From: Nymphaea colorata
Lineage: Eukaryota > Streptophyta > Magnoliopsida > Nymphaeales > Nymphaeaceae
Direction: 5' to 3'
DNA: 64,000 bases
Assembly: GCF_008831285.2 (NCBI RefSeq)
Contig: NC_045142.1
Coordinates: 10,599,952-10,663,951 of the forward strand
Shown: in pieces, positions 48,011 through 60,712 of the stretch
Layout of the letters: each line of letters begins with the position of its first letter
Position numbering within the stretch: the first letter of the stretch is position 1
Notes under the pieces: generated by a model
What the model was told of the DNA's origin: nothing
Database searches by the model: none
Seen by the model: the letters and a program-made list of their open reading frames with translations, nothing else
Position numbers and translations under genes: made by a program

Positions 48011-48290
48011 GGAGGTAAACCGTCTTTGTTTGCGCGAGTACCTGTGAGTTCTTCTGTTACAGCGTCTCGCTCAAGGTTGGAGGTAAACCATCTTTGTTTG
48101 TGCGAGTACCTGTGAGATCTTCTGTCATAGCGTCTTGCTTAAGGTTGGAGGTTGGGGAGATTGCAGAAAGGTATACCATCTTTCTTTGTGCAAGTTCCTC
48201 TGAGTTTTTTGTTATACCTTTTAAAATTTTTTTAAGGTTGTAGATTGGGGAGATTGCAGAAATGTAAACTGTATGTGTTTGTGGGAATGC
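48011..48290 (+). repeat. Tandem repeat of about 68 bp upstream of the HAD phosphatase gene
   Basis: Units start at 48011 and 48079 with GGAGGTAAACC-TCTTTGTTTG and CGAGTACCTGTGAG. Two more diverged units follow, each with an added TTGGGGAGATTGCAGAAA block (about 48152 and 48247). The array lies about 0.8-1.1 kb before the start codon at 49091 and could fall in the promoter or a leader intron. Confidence 0.8.
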
Positions 48291-49090
48291 TTATGTATTC
48301 TTCTTTAATACCATCTTCACCCTGTGAGTCACTGTTCAGTTCTTCATGTCTGTTTTTTCATATTTGCATTTCTTTTCAGCATCTCTTTACAGGTTCATCC
48401 ATCTGGATTTGCCTATCTACGCTAGTTATTTTTGTGCTTCAACTTTTCTAAGATTTTCCTCTGAAATTTAAAAATATAAAAAAACTAGTATGTCGTTGAT
48501 TTTTCTAAAATCCTAGAACGCCTACTTTGTAACATGATGATTTGGTAGTGTATTTTAGCACAAAAATTATGTAGAGATCGTATTCCTGGTGCTAAATTTC
48601 AAAAAATGGAATAAACTCTTTGAAAGTTAAAATCCTATTGTGGTTAGGAGAATTAAGTGCACTCTAATTGCCCTTCCAATCATATTAGTCTACCCTTCTT
48701 CATATGGGAAGTTGGAACCTTTTATGGACAGCAATCTTCTGAAGAGCGGAACGTGGTTGGCTGTCAGAGCCTCTGAGGGAACCACAAATGGACACCGAAA
48801 TGGGGCATGTACCGGTTCACATGGTGTGGGGAGTGTGAGTCTATGAGCAGTAGCTGCCCATACGGCAGAAGAGACAAAGCAAACTTTCTTCTTTAACAGG
48901 GTACCCTCAAGATCTCCCCGTTATTCTTCCAAATGTAATGAATATCCCTGATTGTTCTCTCATACAAGAGCCAAGGACGCGAAAGATTTAGATTCTTGGT
49001 CCTCTTTTTCATCATCTCTTCAAAGATTTCTCTCAAATTAGTTTCAGACTTTTCTCCCTGTGGGTGGTCTCTTTTTGCAGCATTTGATCC

Positions 49091-51658
49091 ATGGATGCGG
49101 TTGAGATCTCTGCTGAAGCGAAATGCGAATGCTTGCTTTTTGGTGAGTTCTCTTCCTTTCTCTCTCTCTCTCTCTTTGTCTCTCTCTGTCCGAGACTCTT
49201 CTGAAGCCACAGGATGCACATAAATGACTTGGTATAAGAAAGGGTAGATCTCTTGCTGTTCTTTTCATTCTTAGGGGCTAAAAAGTAGAGGGTATTTTGG
49301 CTTTCTCGCAGTTCTCTGAAATGTTTTCCTTGGTGCAGACATGGATGATACACTCTACCCCATGAGTACAGGCCTAAATGTGGAATGCCGAAGAAACATA
49401 GAAGGTAATTTCCTTTTTCTTCTTCTGTCTGTGTATGACTCCTAATCGCTTAAACCCTTACCTGACTTCAACCATTCTAATAGATTTGGACATTTACTTT
49501 TACTGCGAGTCCTTCGTTTTACTCTAGTTCTAAAATAACTGGGTTTTCTTTTCTATCAACTATGGAGTTGATTCCTTTATTCTTTTCCCAACTCTGGACA
49601 TGAAATGTGAAAAATTTTGACTGCAGAGTACATGGTGGAGCGTCTTCATATGGAAGAGAAAGAAGTGCCAAGGATGTGCGTAGAACTCTACGAGGAATAT
49701 GGCACAACAATGGCTGGTCTCAAGGTATAAATGCTTCTTCTCTTCCTTAATCTGCAACCGTGTTTGGTCTGAAAAACTGAGCTGTGGTTTTCTTGTGGAA
49801 TCCTGCCTATTTTGAAGATTTAAATAAAATAAATAAGAAGCACATAATAAAATTTCTGCTGACATTTATAGAAAAAGGTGAGAATCACTTACATAACTGA
49901 GAGGGAAAGAAAAAGGAGGCATATCAAGGGACCTTAAATGCATTATCAGAAGTCTATCCATGGATTTTTATTTTTTGGATGAGCCATGATAAGATAAAAA
50001 CATGTTCAACGTTGTGCTTCCATTAGATCTTTATTTCCAGTGGTTTGAATCTGTGTTTCTTTCTCCTTATCTGTGCAGGCTTTGGGTTTTGAATTTGACA
50101 ATGATGACTTTCATCAGTATGTTCATGGCAGACTGCCTTATGAAAATCTTAAACCAGACCCTGTTTTGAAGACCTTGCTGCTTTCAATGCCACAGCGCAA
50201 AATGGTATGTGGATGCCTAGCCCTAGTTTTATTTTGTATGTTAGCAGGAAAAAAGTATAAGCTTTTCTGTAATCTTGATTATAGTTAGGGAAATTCTTTT
50301 ACTTGCTCTGTTCTGAATCTAATAAAACCAACTTTGCCAATCTGAAATTCTATAGTCAGAACGACTTTGGCTTAAGACAGTTTCCGTCCTTCCAGTCCCC
50401 ACTTAAAGAAACTTCATGTTGTAGCTGTGGTAAGTCCAAAAAATGTGCTGTGCAGGGAATGGTTTTGGCAAGCTTCTCTGGAATTGCTTCACTAAACATC
50501 ATGGACATTCCTTGCATCAGTAGGAATTTAAATTTTGAGAACGATGATTTGATCTATTAAGGCTGAAGTTGTGTAGTTATTCTTTTGAAATAGACCTTCA
50601 TATTCAGTAAGGTCTATCATCCTTATGAGGTCTTGTTAATTGTTTCTAAAGATCTCAAGAAAATGACACTAGGACCAAGTTTGTTGGATTTATTAGGGTA
50701 GGCATTGGAAAGTCCTTGCAAGAATGTGTATCTTGCATGTTCCGCCCAACCTTCACCACATAGTTAAATTTCTTGCTGGTTCATCTGATATATTACAAAA
50801 ATTTAGGACATAATAACCTCAATCAAGAGCTACCATTTTGCAGATTTTCACCAATGCAGATAAAGCCCATGCTGCAAGAGTTCTTCGTAGGTTAGGACTA
50901 GAAGGCTGTTTTGACAGAATCATATGCTTCGAAACACTTAATCCTTCTGAAATTCAGGCTGCTTCAGACAGTTCTTTCCTCCTTGAAAATGAAAAAAACT
51001 GTGCCCATTCAGACGATTCATCAGCATCTGAAAGCATTGAATCAACTAAAAGAAGATGCCCACGCATACTTTGTAAACCATCCATAGAAGCATTCCAGGC
51101 TACGATAAACATTGCTGCCATCAACCCTGAAAGGACTGTAAGTTTTTCCAAAATAAGTTTACCAGATCAGGTCTTTGGTTTTTTTCTTGTAATTTATGTT
51201 ATAACTGATACAATTTTCCCACTGCAGATTTTCTTTGATGACAGTGCCCGAAATGTAGCCTCAGCCAAGAAAATTGGTTTTACTACTGCAATAGTAAGTT
51301 TTTAATCTCTGAGACATTTATACAGAATCTGCCATTTTGGACACACAATGCTACCTTGGAAATGAAATTAGATTTTTTTTGAAATTTCATACTGTTGTTT
51401 GTGGTTCAGCCACCACCACCATATCAGGTTTCTTGGGCACCTCTATGGTGACTATATCTATGACACCATGCATTCTTTTCACTAACTTCTCTTATATGAC
51501 AGGTGGGCAAAGAAATGCTGGTGCCTGGTGCAGATTTTGCTGTCAACAGCATTCATAACATCAGGGAAGCATTAACTATGTTACGTGAGCATGGAAAAGA
51601 GGAACAGATAGAACAAGTTCTTCCACCTAGAGGAGTTGAAACAGCAGTCCTTGCATAA
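49091..51658 (+). CDS. HAD-family pyrimidine 5'-nucleotidase-like phosphatase (SDT1-like)
   Basis: Seven exons join in frame: 49091-49142, 49339-49404, 49627-49724, 50079-50204, 50844-51137, 51228-51293 and 51503-51658, giving 285 residues. Haloacid dehalogenase motifs: DMDDT (D18 nucleophile, D20) in LLFDMDDTLYP, T117 in IFTNAD, K192 in CKPSIEAF, and FFDDS (D216, D217). The cap and core order fit subfamily IA. Plant relatives are annotated as pyrimidine 5'-nucleotidase or suppressor of disruption of TFIIS-like, after yeast SDT1, which dephosphorylates UMP and CMP. The substrate here is not proven. No signal peptide is visible, so it is probably cytosolic. Residues 155-185 form a Ser/Asp-rich insert (SDDSSASESIES) before the Lys motif. 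All donors are GT. The ATG gives the motif spacing usual for the family. Confidence 0.92.
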
Positions 51659-53176
51659 GTGTTTTGTATGACCTTACTAATTTTCATCAAGTGAAAATAG
51701 TGCTCTTGCAGTTTTTAATCATTTGGAAAGGAAACTTTCTGTGATTCCTATACCAAGGATAATTTATAAGAAAGTATTTGATCAGTTTCTAATTAATCTT
51801 GTATGGTGCCACATAATGTTATAACTAGAAAAAAAACTCAGAAAGAGAGAGAGAGAGAGAGATGTTGTAAAAAGCTTATCGTAAAGACGTAAACTGTATC
51901 GGTCTGACTTTAAGATACACTGTATCGTAAAATATCGTACCTGTATCGTATTTTTTTTAAATTAATAAAAAAAATAATTTTTTTTGAAAAAATCATAAAG
52001 AAATAGTAAAAATTAACGAGTCGTAACTATATAGTGTACTGTATGATATAGGTGGTGTATTATATTGCATTTTTGAAATGCAATGATATGTATCATACAA
52101 TACGCCTGGTATCGTACCATACTGAAAGAGAGGTGCTTTTGATTGCCTTTTAATAGAAGCATGAAATCATACGCTTCTCGCATACTTTTAACTGTACTAG
52201 AAGCCTTCATGCTTTCAGACATCGCCCTAAACTTCTGTTGATGAAACTTTTGCAGTGAAAAGTTAAATATAGGCAGACCTTTAATTGGTTACTACTATCC
52301 TCGAGATGTCCATCAGAATATCCCTTGGGGCCATTTGATGCGCACGAGAAAACAAGTCATCGGTAGATTCTTATGGTGAAATTTAAATTATTTTTTAGCG
52401 CATTAAATGCACCTTAATTTTCTGCCTTGAAGGACTTGATCAGACTGACAATCCTGACACAGCCCTTGTGTCCAAGACCCCAAGGGCAAGAGGAATCGAG
52501 GGGCTTTCATGCGTGTTAACCTCCTCCTGTTTTAGAACCCAGATCCCACCTATGCGCATGAGGCAGAAAACCATTATCTGGAAATATTCATCCCGGCCAG
52601 CATGCACAAGCGTAAATTAGAACTAAGAACAAAAAATTACTTTTGCCCCATTCAAGGAAATTATTTCCAGATAGTAAAATCGTGAAAAAAATTCTATGAG
52701 ACTATGACCATCAGATCGGCCCTTAGATATGTCCGCAACTTGTGTTCTCACAAGAAGCCTCAAAATTGTCATTCCTATCTTAGTATATTTTTTCTTCTGG
52801 GTTCAGATCCAAAAGAATCTAGCTTACTGGACTGGACTGCGCCTTAAATGGGCGAACATGGGCCGATCTTCACGAGTGTTGCCGCTGTTGCGCTGTCATG
52901 TGGGCAAACGTGGTTCGAGCTTCATGAGGGCCATTTCTAATGCAAGGCCAAGAAGTTAGAAATGTACAAATCGCGTAAGTAATAACGTGTTTTTTTTTTC
53001 ATCTCATTTGATCATTGAACATCCACGGAAATGGCCTATGCAACGTATGTTTTTGACGGCCATTTCCATTGCGATGATTCATGACGTTTTGATATGCATG
53101 TTAGATCTAACCCTCTGAATGTAGCTTGTTGGATCCTACCTACCCATCTGTTCAGTTGATCTAGCATTTTCAGGTT
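51659..53176. other. Gap between HAD phosphatase and PPR genes
   Basis: Contains a (GA)n tract at about 51845-51860. A segment at 51870-52130 is dense in GTATCGTA/TACGATAC words with an AT-rich core, suggestive of a decayed miniature element, but its ends are unclear. The rest shows no gene. Confidence 0.35.
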
Positions 53177-55054
53177 GTGAATTATCCTATTTTGCCATGG
53201 ACTGTTTCTCTTGGGTTTGTATGCCACCAGAAGCGAGTTGATGCTGTGTTTCCCCTGCTCCGATGGACGGAAATGCCTGAGGGAACAATGGGTGCAGCGG
53301 TTCCCCTTCACCGAATCAACACCATTCTCTGTCTCCTCCGACGGTGCACCACCTTCCAAACCCTTCAGAAAATCCACGCCCAAGTCTTCTTGAATGGCTA
53401 CCAACAGAACATATCCATAGCCACCATGCTGGTCAACCTCTATGCTCTCTCTGTCTTCGGCAACCTTCAGTTGGCTTGCTTGATTCTGCAGCAGCTCCGC
53501 AAGCCGAGCATCCACATCTGGAATTCCATTATCAGGGCCTTCTCCCAGAGCTCATCCCTCCCTTTGGAAGCAGTCTTTAATTACAACAGAATGGTGTCAG
53601 CCTCTTTCTCCCCCGATAAGTACACCTTCTCCTTCGTGCTCAAGGCCTGCACTAGAGCTGGCCTGGTGCAGAAGTGCAAGGAGGTCCATGCATCGATTAT
53701 GAAACGCGGGTTCTCCGCGGACGTCATCGTGCAGACGAATATGCTCCGTGCTTATGCAGGAAATTCTTTAATACAGTGTTGCCGCCAACTGTTCGACGAA
53801 ATGCCTCGGAGAGACGTCGTTTGCTGGAATGCCATGCTGGCTTGCTATTCACAGGCTGGGCTTCACGAGGAAACATTGCAGACTTACGCAGAGATGCTGG
53901 ATGCTGGAGTTGCTATCGACGAATTCACACTAGTCAGCTTGCTTTCTTCATGTGCCCATGTTGGTGCTTTGGAGCTTGGTGAGCAGATTGATTGGTTTGC
54001 TCGAAAAAATGGGTTTCTTGATAACATTTATGTTGGCAATGCCTTGATCGATATGTACGCAAAATGCGGGCGCATTGCAGGAGCTAGCCATGTTTTTGAA
54101 GGCATGCAGCACCGGGATGCCTATACATGGAATACACTGATTGTTGGTTTGGGTACCCATGGCTGTGGTGACAAGGCGATTGCAGTTTTTCAGCAGATGC
54201 GTGCTGCTGGATTCGAACCTAATTCCATTACCTTCCTTGGGGTGTTTTGTGGATGCAGCCACCAAGGTCTAGTTAAGGAAGGGGAAGAGTACTTCATGAG
54301 AATGAGCAGTGAATTTTGTTTGCAGCCTGATATTAAGCATTATGGGTGTATGGTGGATCTCTATGGCCGTGCAGGCGAACTTCAAAAGGCATTTGAGATG
54401 GCTCAAGAGATCCCAGCTGGTGCTGGTGCTAATGCTGATGCAATAATATGGCGGACTCTGCTTGGTGCCTGCAGGATTCACAAAAATTTGAAATATGGTG
54501 AAATCGCAATGCAGAATCTAATGCAATTTGGTGAACATAATGCAGGGGACTGTGTTCTTCTTGCTGGAATCTATGCTGATAATGGTAATACCCAGGGAAT
54601 GGCTAAGATGAGGAAGATGGTTAAAGACCAGGGGATTAGAACAAAACCTGGATGGAGTTGGATAGAAGCTGATGGTGGTGTTCACAAGTTTGTTGTAGGG
54701 GATCATTCACACCCAAGTTCGAAGGAGATTCATGAGAAAGCAAGAGAGATCATGTGCAGAATAGGATATAGTGAACAATCTTCTGGGCCAATGTTTACGG
54801 TGTACTCGGAAGAAGACTGCATTGAGAACTTGGGCAATTATCATCACAGTGAGATGTTAGCCATTGCTTTTGGTTTGTTAAGGACACCAGATGGTGCGAC
54901 GCTTCGGATAGTAAAAAATTTGAGGGTCTGCAGGGACTGTCATGCTAAGACCAAACTAATCTCAAGGGTTTTCAACAGAGAAATAACAGTTAGGGACAGG
55001 GTCAGATTTCATCATTTTAAAAATGGACTTTGTTCCTGTAATGATTATTGGTAA
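53177..55054 (+). CDS. DYW-class pentatricopeptide repeat RNA-editing protein
   Basis: An intronless 625-codon gene. After a short N-terminus, degenerate PLS-type PPR motifs run from about residue 55 to 420 (examples: ATMLVNLYALSVFGN, NALIDMYAKCGRI, NTLIVGLGTHGCGDKAI, YGCMVDLYGRAGELQKA). An E domain with the PG box (KPGWSWIE) follows, then a C-terminal DYW domain ending NDYW. The zinc-dependent deaminase signature is complete: H557-S-E559 and C585-x-x-C588-H589. DYW proteins bind organellar RNA and convert C to U at defined sites in mitochondria or plastids. The arrangement is very like Arabidopsis At3g56550 (from memory). The start is uncertain: Met33 (53273) and Met38 (53288) are alternatives that lie closer to the usual start. 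No close neighbour is functionally linked. Confidence 0.95.
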   Translation: MNYPILPWTVSLGFVCHQKRVDAVFPLLRWTEMPEGTMGAAVPLHRINTILCLLRRCTTFQTLQKIHAQVFLNGYQQNISIATMLVNLYALSVFGNLQLACLILQQLRKPSIHIWNSIIRAFSQSSSLPLEAVFNYNRMVSASFSPDKYTFSFVLKACTRAGLVQKCKEVHASIMKRGFSADVIVQTNMLRAYAGNSLIQCCRQLFDEMPRRDVVCWNAMLACYSQAGLHEETLQTYAEMLDAGVAIDEFTLVSLLSSCAHVGALELGEQIDWFARKNGFLDNIYVGNALIDMYAKCGRIAGASHVFEGMQHRDAYTWNTLIVGLGTHGCGDKAIAVFQQMRAAGFEPNSITFLGVFCGCSHQGLVKEGEEYFMRMSSEFCLQPDIKHYGCMVDLYGRAGELQKAFEMAQEIPAGAGANADAIIWRTLLGACRIHKNLKYGEIAMQNLMQFGEHNAGDCVLLAGIYADNGNTQGMAKMRKMVKDQGIRTKPGWSWIEADGGVHKFVVGDHSHPSSKEIHEKAREIMCRIGYSEQSSGPMFTVYSEEDCIENLGNYHHSEMLAIAFGLLRTPDGATLRIVKNLRVCRDCHAKTKLISRVFNREITVRDRVRFHHFKNGLCSCNDYW

Positions 55055-56920
55055 AACGCTTACAGATTTTGTATGTAAAATTGTTACTTGTTAGCCATGG
55101 TTAAAGATACACATTGATGAATTGATTTGCTAACAAGCGCAAAACTTGGGATGGATTTTCAAACACGGTAACAAAGGGTTGAGTGCGTCAAATTATTTAA
55201 GATGTCTGAATTTGAAAATATCCATTGGAGAAAGAATGTGCAAAGAATTCTCATCCCTGCCTTGTGGTTGAAGAATCCACTCTTACAGTGGTTTGAGATT
55301 TTGTGATAAATGCTCTTTTTTTTTTTCTTTTTTCATTTTTTTTAACCAGGACTAGCAGCTCTATGTTCATGTACATGAGAAAATAGGTTAATATTATTCA
55401 AAATATATTTACAGGTTTCTTTCTTTTCAAGAAGTTGCCATTTTGTTAAAAAAAGAACTCCACTTTAACCTTAAAAGTTAATTTAGAACACAAGAAGACA
55501 ATTAGATTCAGAAGTCAATTTACCACCCACCTCTAAGAGGGTGATAAAGGATGAACCTGGCAGGGGAGATCAATAAGTTCAAACAAAAAAACCCCACATT
55601 TCTGGATTTCCTAGTGTTGCTCTAAGTTTTTGCTACAATTGTCAAATAATCACGTTCATGGTACTCGAAACAAAGGCGTCCTTGGCCATGACTTAGTGGT
55701 ATCCTCTACGAACTTTTCTTTACCCTTTTATTTTATTTATGTGTAAGTAAAACTTGAATGTGAGAACACATATTAGCCTCACGAGATGAAGATTGACGTT
55801 AACTTTTTATTGCGAAAAGAAAGAAAGTCTTGTTTTCAAAATAGCCAACTGAATTGGTGTTCCATGAGTGGAATTGTCTAAATGCATAATTTCTTGTTTT
55901 TTAGGCGTTGAAACTTCCATTGTTGGCATGGATACAGTTGCCTTTTAGGCATGTCCATGTTGCAGAGCTTATAGCTACCACCTAAAGATGGTTGCTGCTC
56001 TACAGATTTCATGATCCAGATATTTTCCTTTCATTGCATGACGTGCATGAATAATCATCGTCTTCTTACTAATGTTGATAGGTAGGATGAGATTTGTCTT
56101 TAATGATATACCCTTGTTGTTCTCAATTTGTTCACATGCTTGATTCCTTTTTCTCAGTTTAGGAATGGTGGGAAGTATTTGCTTACGCTACAATTTGTAC
56201 AAATTATTTAATTATCTGTTCTTTCTTGTAAATGCTATTACGGATATTCATTTGAAAAGGGGTTGATTTTTATGTGCCTCAACTAGTGAATGCACATGTT
56301 TAATTCTGTTCTATAATTAAAACCAAGCTAGGCGCTAATTGTATTATTGTCAAGACTGAGATGGACTGCTGTGATATATCTTAAAGCAGAAAATGTAATA
56401 TACAAAGTTGAAGATGCTATTGAGCAGTTGGTAAAAAAAAAAAAAAGCTCTTATGTCTTCATGTGATGCCTCAGCTAACAAGGTTTTATGTGTCCTCACT
56501 TGAACTACCGTACGCAAGAGAGGTTTGAGAGGCAGAAACTGTGAACTCTCGGCGTGCGACTCCTAATGACACTTGTGGATATGTTTCATTGTTTTTCCAA
56601 ACTTTTATTTTTGTCACAAACCAACGTCACGCGGGTACATGGGTTTTGCCCACATACCCATACCGGCAGGGGCGGAGCTAGAATTCTTTTCAGAGGCGGG
56701 CCCAGGATTTCAGTTGCTAAAAAACATGTACAGTCGCACTGGTTTGAGGAAATAAAACAGTGTTTTTAGCTACGGTTTTCACCGTGCCTAACAATAAGTC
56801 TACTTAGCAAAGGATGACGGTCAAACATGGATATTGGACACATGTCTGGTTATATTCTGCGAACACATGTTATGATTTTTATCATCATAAGTGTCAATAA
56901 ATAATTAACCAAGAACATGC

Positions 56921-56923
<3 letters not shown>
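55055..56923. other. PPR 3' flank and intergenic DNA
   Basis: T-rich patches near 55310-55340. At about 56640-56760 is a repeat fragment with GGCAGGGGCGGAGCTAG, a motif shared with other repeats in this window. No gene is recognised. Confidence 0.4.
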
Positions 56924-56997
<74 letters not shown>

Positions 56998-57022
56998 ATA
57001 TATATATATATATATATATATA
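56924..57022 (+). repeat. 99-bp (TA)n microsatellite
   Basis: TA dinucleotides broken by a single C at about 56996. It is the longest simple repeat in the window and a candidate for length variation and for assembly error. Confidence 0.97.
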
Positions 57023-57489
57023 AACCATACACTTAGGCCAAAAATAAAAACGATGCCGATTGATTTTTTTGTACAAAAATTATTTTAAATACAATATAAA
57101 CAACTTAATATATTTATAAAGTCTATTTTGATATAAAACATGCATTGATTCAAGTTGTTTTAATGAAAAATGTTGATTTTTTTATTATCATGCTATGGGG
57201 GCATTCATTTTTTCTTATTATAAAACCACTAGTAAAGTCTAACGAATGATCAACTTAGTATATGTTTTACATCAACCCATTCTCTAAGATATTGGATATA
57301 AAGTTAGATTGCAAAAAATAAAAAATAAACACTTTAAAAATCAAAATCAAAGGGTATGTTCTTTATCCTTTGACCTAGGTGTCTGGTGTTTTCCAACTTG
57401 AATATGAGAAGATCAACTCAAGTACTTAATACATGATAAAACAAGCATAAACAACTTGAACCAAAGGCATGTTTGCTAGCCTGAGATTT

Positions 57490-57911
57490 CAGTAGTGAAA
57501 ACTTTGTGAAAGCTTTCGCCGACACATAGAGGACATCGGTAAAACCGTTATTAATGACGTCCAGGAATAAGGCGTGGGTGAAAGGGCAAAATATATCAAC
57601 GCACACACCAAACGTTGGTAATGTTTTGCCGGAAAGCACTTACACTGACGCACGGCATAATACACGTCAGTGAAAAACTTATTTTTCACCAACGTCTGTT
57701 TCTCGCTGTTGGTAGAATCAAATTTTCAACGATATGAATCTCGCACGCATCAGTGAAGGCCAATGTTCATATACGTCTTCATCCGGGCCTAAGCAAAAGT
57801 CAATTTTCATTTTCCCAATGCTCATATACCTCCTGGACGACTGTAATGGACTTTCACCTACGATCATTTTCCCATGCATCGGTGACTCCATGGTTTTTTT
57901 TTTTTGTAGTA
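57490..57911. mobile_element. CACTA-like terminus with subterminal repeats
   Basis: Repeated words such as GACATCGGTAAAA, GACGTC, CCAACGT and CGTCAGTGAAA occur in both orientations. The stretch ends TTTTTTTTTGTAGTA at about 57897-57911; reverse-complemented this is TACTACAAAAAA, one base from the CACTACAAAAA end of plant CACTA elements. It resembles the array at 42690-43060. No transposase and no second end were found. Confidence 0.5.
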
Positions 57912-58554
57912 ACTGCAGACAGAAAATCAAAATTTAAATATCTGTGTTCCACTCGGGTTCTTGAAACAGCAAAAAAAAAACAACTTGAACCATTCCATGC
58001 AGCATTGTGAAGCCCAGGAACCAGTCCGGAGAGTGAATTGGGTCTTGAAACAAAATCAGTTTCACCGCACCGGTTCATTGTAGTAAAAACGGACCTCTTA
58101 TATATATATATATATATGTATATATTGTCAAAGTAACCAATCCAGTCTACTTTCCAGACTATGGATCGGGTCTGACCAGGGAAAAAGCCAGAATTTTTTT
58201 GTCACAGGGACCAAACTATAAAATAGCTAGTATCCAAATGACTTATACCTATTAGATCACCCTAGACCTGGATGACCTACGACCATAACATAGAATTCAA
58301 AATTTAAATAGTCCAGACCCAGATTTAATGAACCAGATCCAGAATAATGACTCAAATCCAAATTATACTTCATAATTTTGGCTTACAAATAAAATAGGCC
58401 ATAGTTGAAGAATTAGACAGCATTATTGGATCATTTTTTGTTAAAACAATTAGGATCTAAAATGGTTGTGGACCCAAATCCCAGATAAAGGTATAATACC
58501 ACAAAACCAATGGGTTTTTTCTTTTTCCCACTTTCTTACAACTTGGACAAGGAG

Positions 58555-58840
58555 AGTTATGAGGTGAGCTCGAGCTCGACTCACTTAATCTCATGTCCCC
58601 TAATATATATTTTTTGCTTAAAATTTGCATGTTTTTGTTTAAGCCATTTTAAGTTTTTGAAATTACAAAAATAAGTATTAATGTTAAACGAGCCTAATCA
58701 AGCTTATTTGAGTTGAGTTCGTCCAACTCGAACTTGACTGGTTGACAAGCTCGAGTCATCAGTTAAGCTCGAACTCAACTCATTTAACTTACAAATTGAG
58801 CTGGGGTCAAGCTTAACCGAGTGAGTTTGAGTTCTATCAA
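58555..58840. repeat. GAGCTCGA-rich repeat with a 13-bp inverted repeat
   Basis: GAGCTCGAGCTCGACTCACT near 58566 and several CTCGAACTCAACTCA-like words follow. The pair at 58709-58721 (TGAGTTGAGTTCG) and 58770-58782 (CGAACTCAACTCA) is a perfect inverted repeat with a 48-nt loop. Repeats of this wording are common in plants and usually derive from miniature transposons; the class is not determined. Confidence 0.45.
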
Positions 58841-58859
58841 CATTCCAACTTGCAACGCC

Positions 58860-60712
58860 CCTTTTCATTCTCAACTTGAAGTCTGCAGAGGAATTAAACC
58901 TCATCAGAAAGCTGTGGTGTATGACAGCTAGGACGGTTCGGAAGTCTTAACATGTGTGAACAACAAGAAGAAGAAGATGAGGGAAGACAAAGTTAAGTGA
59001 AAGAGTTGGTCAACAAAAAAATGAGGACATATTAATGCAACATTTTAACAAATGTTTATATATCTATTTTAATTTTAAGACAAATTTATAAAACAGTTAC
59101 AAATTATTCCTTTTACCAAACATGCCTTAAAAAGACTTTTTTTTGTTTTGTTTTGTATGAAGGCATTTTTTATAAAAGTCAAATTGTTAGCTAGCTCTTT
59201 TCATAAAGGTTTTTTTTTTCCATTTTTCAGTTAAACGGTATATTTTTGATATTTTTTCCCATTTGAGTTTTTTTTTTTTTTTTTTTCCTTTCAAGGTGAG
59301 TAATTACTTTTTCATTGCGTCGGTGAGAGGCCAAAGTTGCCCTCCTGTGTCTCTAGCCCCCGGGTTACACCGAACATTGTTTGAGACTTTTTTGTACCAC
59401 AAAACCCTCTTGACTATGGGTCAGCCTTGTCATCTAGTCAACTACACCTCTCGAGATTCCATTTCAGTATTTAATTTAATAACTAAGGTCAAAAAAGGGT
59501 CAATTGCTCCCCATATTACCAATAAATAAATAAACAAAAAAACTATAATTTAATTAAGCAAAAATATAAAATTGAAGTTTTTTTTGTGTGTAGGAATAAC
59601 AGGAGATTATGCGTTTGACTTATCTTCATGTAAAACTATTAGCTCTGCCACTCATGTCCACCAACACACTCAGTGTGCAATCTTCCTTTCTTGTTCTTTC
59701 TTGATAAATTTTCCTTTAGCAGCTAATACTTTGGATATAAACCTACAATGACCTTCACATTTATGATTTTTGTAATAACAGCTTAATTTTTTGCCGACAA
59801 ATACCAAACAGGTGCTGCCTCGGGCTGAATCATGTTATTTGACAGCGTACATTTCAATATTTTTCCTTTAACGAAAACAATAGAAAAAACGTTGAAGATA
59901 ATGTGTCAATTGTTATTCCGGGCTTGCAATTTAGCTTTAATTACAGGACAATGGTAACAGTAAGTTCTTCTTTAAAAGTGAAGCATTAAAACTGAAACTT
60001 AGTTTAAAAAAATAAAATACCAAATCCATTTTGAGAATATGGCAATCAAGTGATCTCTTATATGAAAACTTTCCTTTTATTATATATATATATTGAGCTC
60101 CGTAATTTTATAAATAAATGTTTTATTCACTCTTTCAAGCAATTTAATAATTTATTGTAAGGCGACCAGTCAATGACGCAATCAAACCCAGACTTGACGC
60201 AGTCAAACCCAAGCCGCCACCCCCGCCTTTGAATTCATCTTTTATCACCAGTGAAATGCTGGGCCAATGGGTTAGTGGTAGGGATGTTAATGGGAAATAT
60301 TTCAAAAAAGTTGGATTGAGATTTAGATTTAAGAAATGACATCGAACTAGATTTGGATTTAAATTCAGTTGTAAATAAAATATTATATCGGATTGAGATC
60401 CTTTGGATTAGTTTCAAATAAATATCTTATATCAAAGGTCCACACAATTTGAAAAGTCGTTCCTTCACGTATCGAATGTTTGTGGTTCGGACATGATTGT
60501 TTAAAGTCAAAAGATGCAGGTTGGCTTTCTTTGAAAACTGTGCACCGTGGTTCAAAATAGACCAACAGTCGGTATATGTGCGCAATTGATTACGGTCGCT
60601 ACGTCCGTTAGAGGCGTGCTTACGTCACAGTCCACATTACTTAAGCTCCGGACGGGCCTTTGCTTCAGCACACCTTCGCTATTCCTTCTCCATCTGTAAG
60701 GAGCCGAGAAAA
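58860..60712. other. Intergenic DNA upstream of the P450 gene
   Basis: AT-rich with T runs (59210-59290), a short TA tract near 60081 and a GATTTGGATTTAAATTCAGTT-type repeat at about 60280-60420. GC rises from about 60590, consistent with a core promoter and leader before the ATG at 60713, but no clear TATA box was identified. Confidence 0.4.

Noticed and set aside
58709-58782. Possible microRNA hairpin
   Set aside because: The stem is only 13 bp and belongs to a repetitive GAGCTCGA-type element, not to an extended near-perfect precursor.
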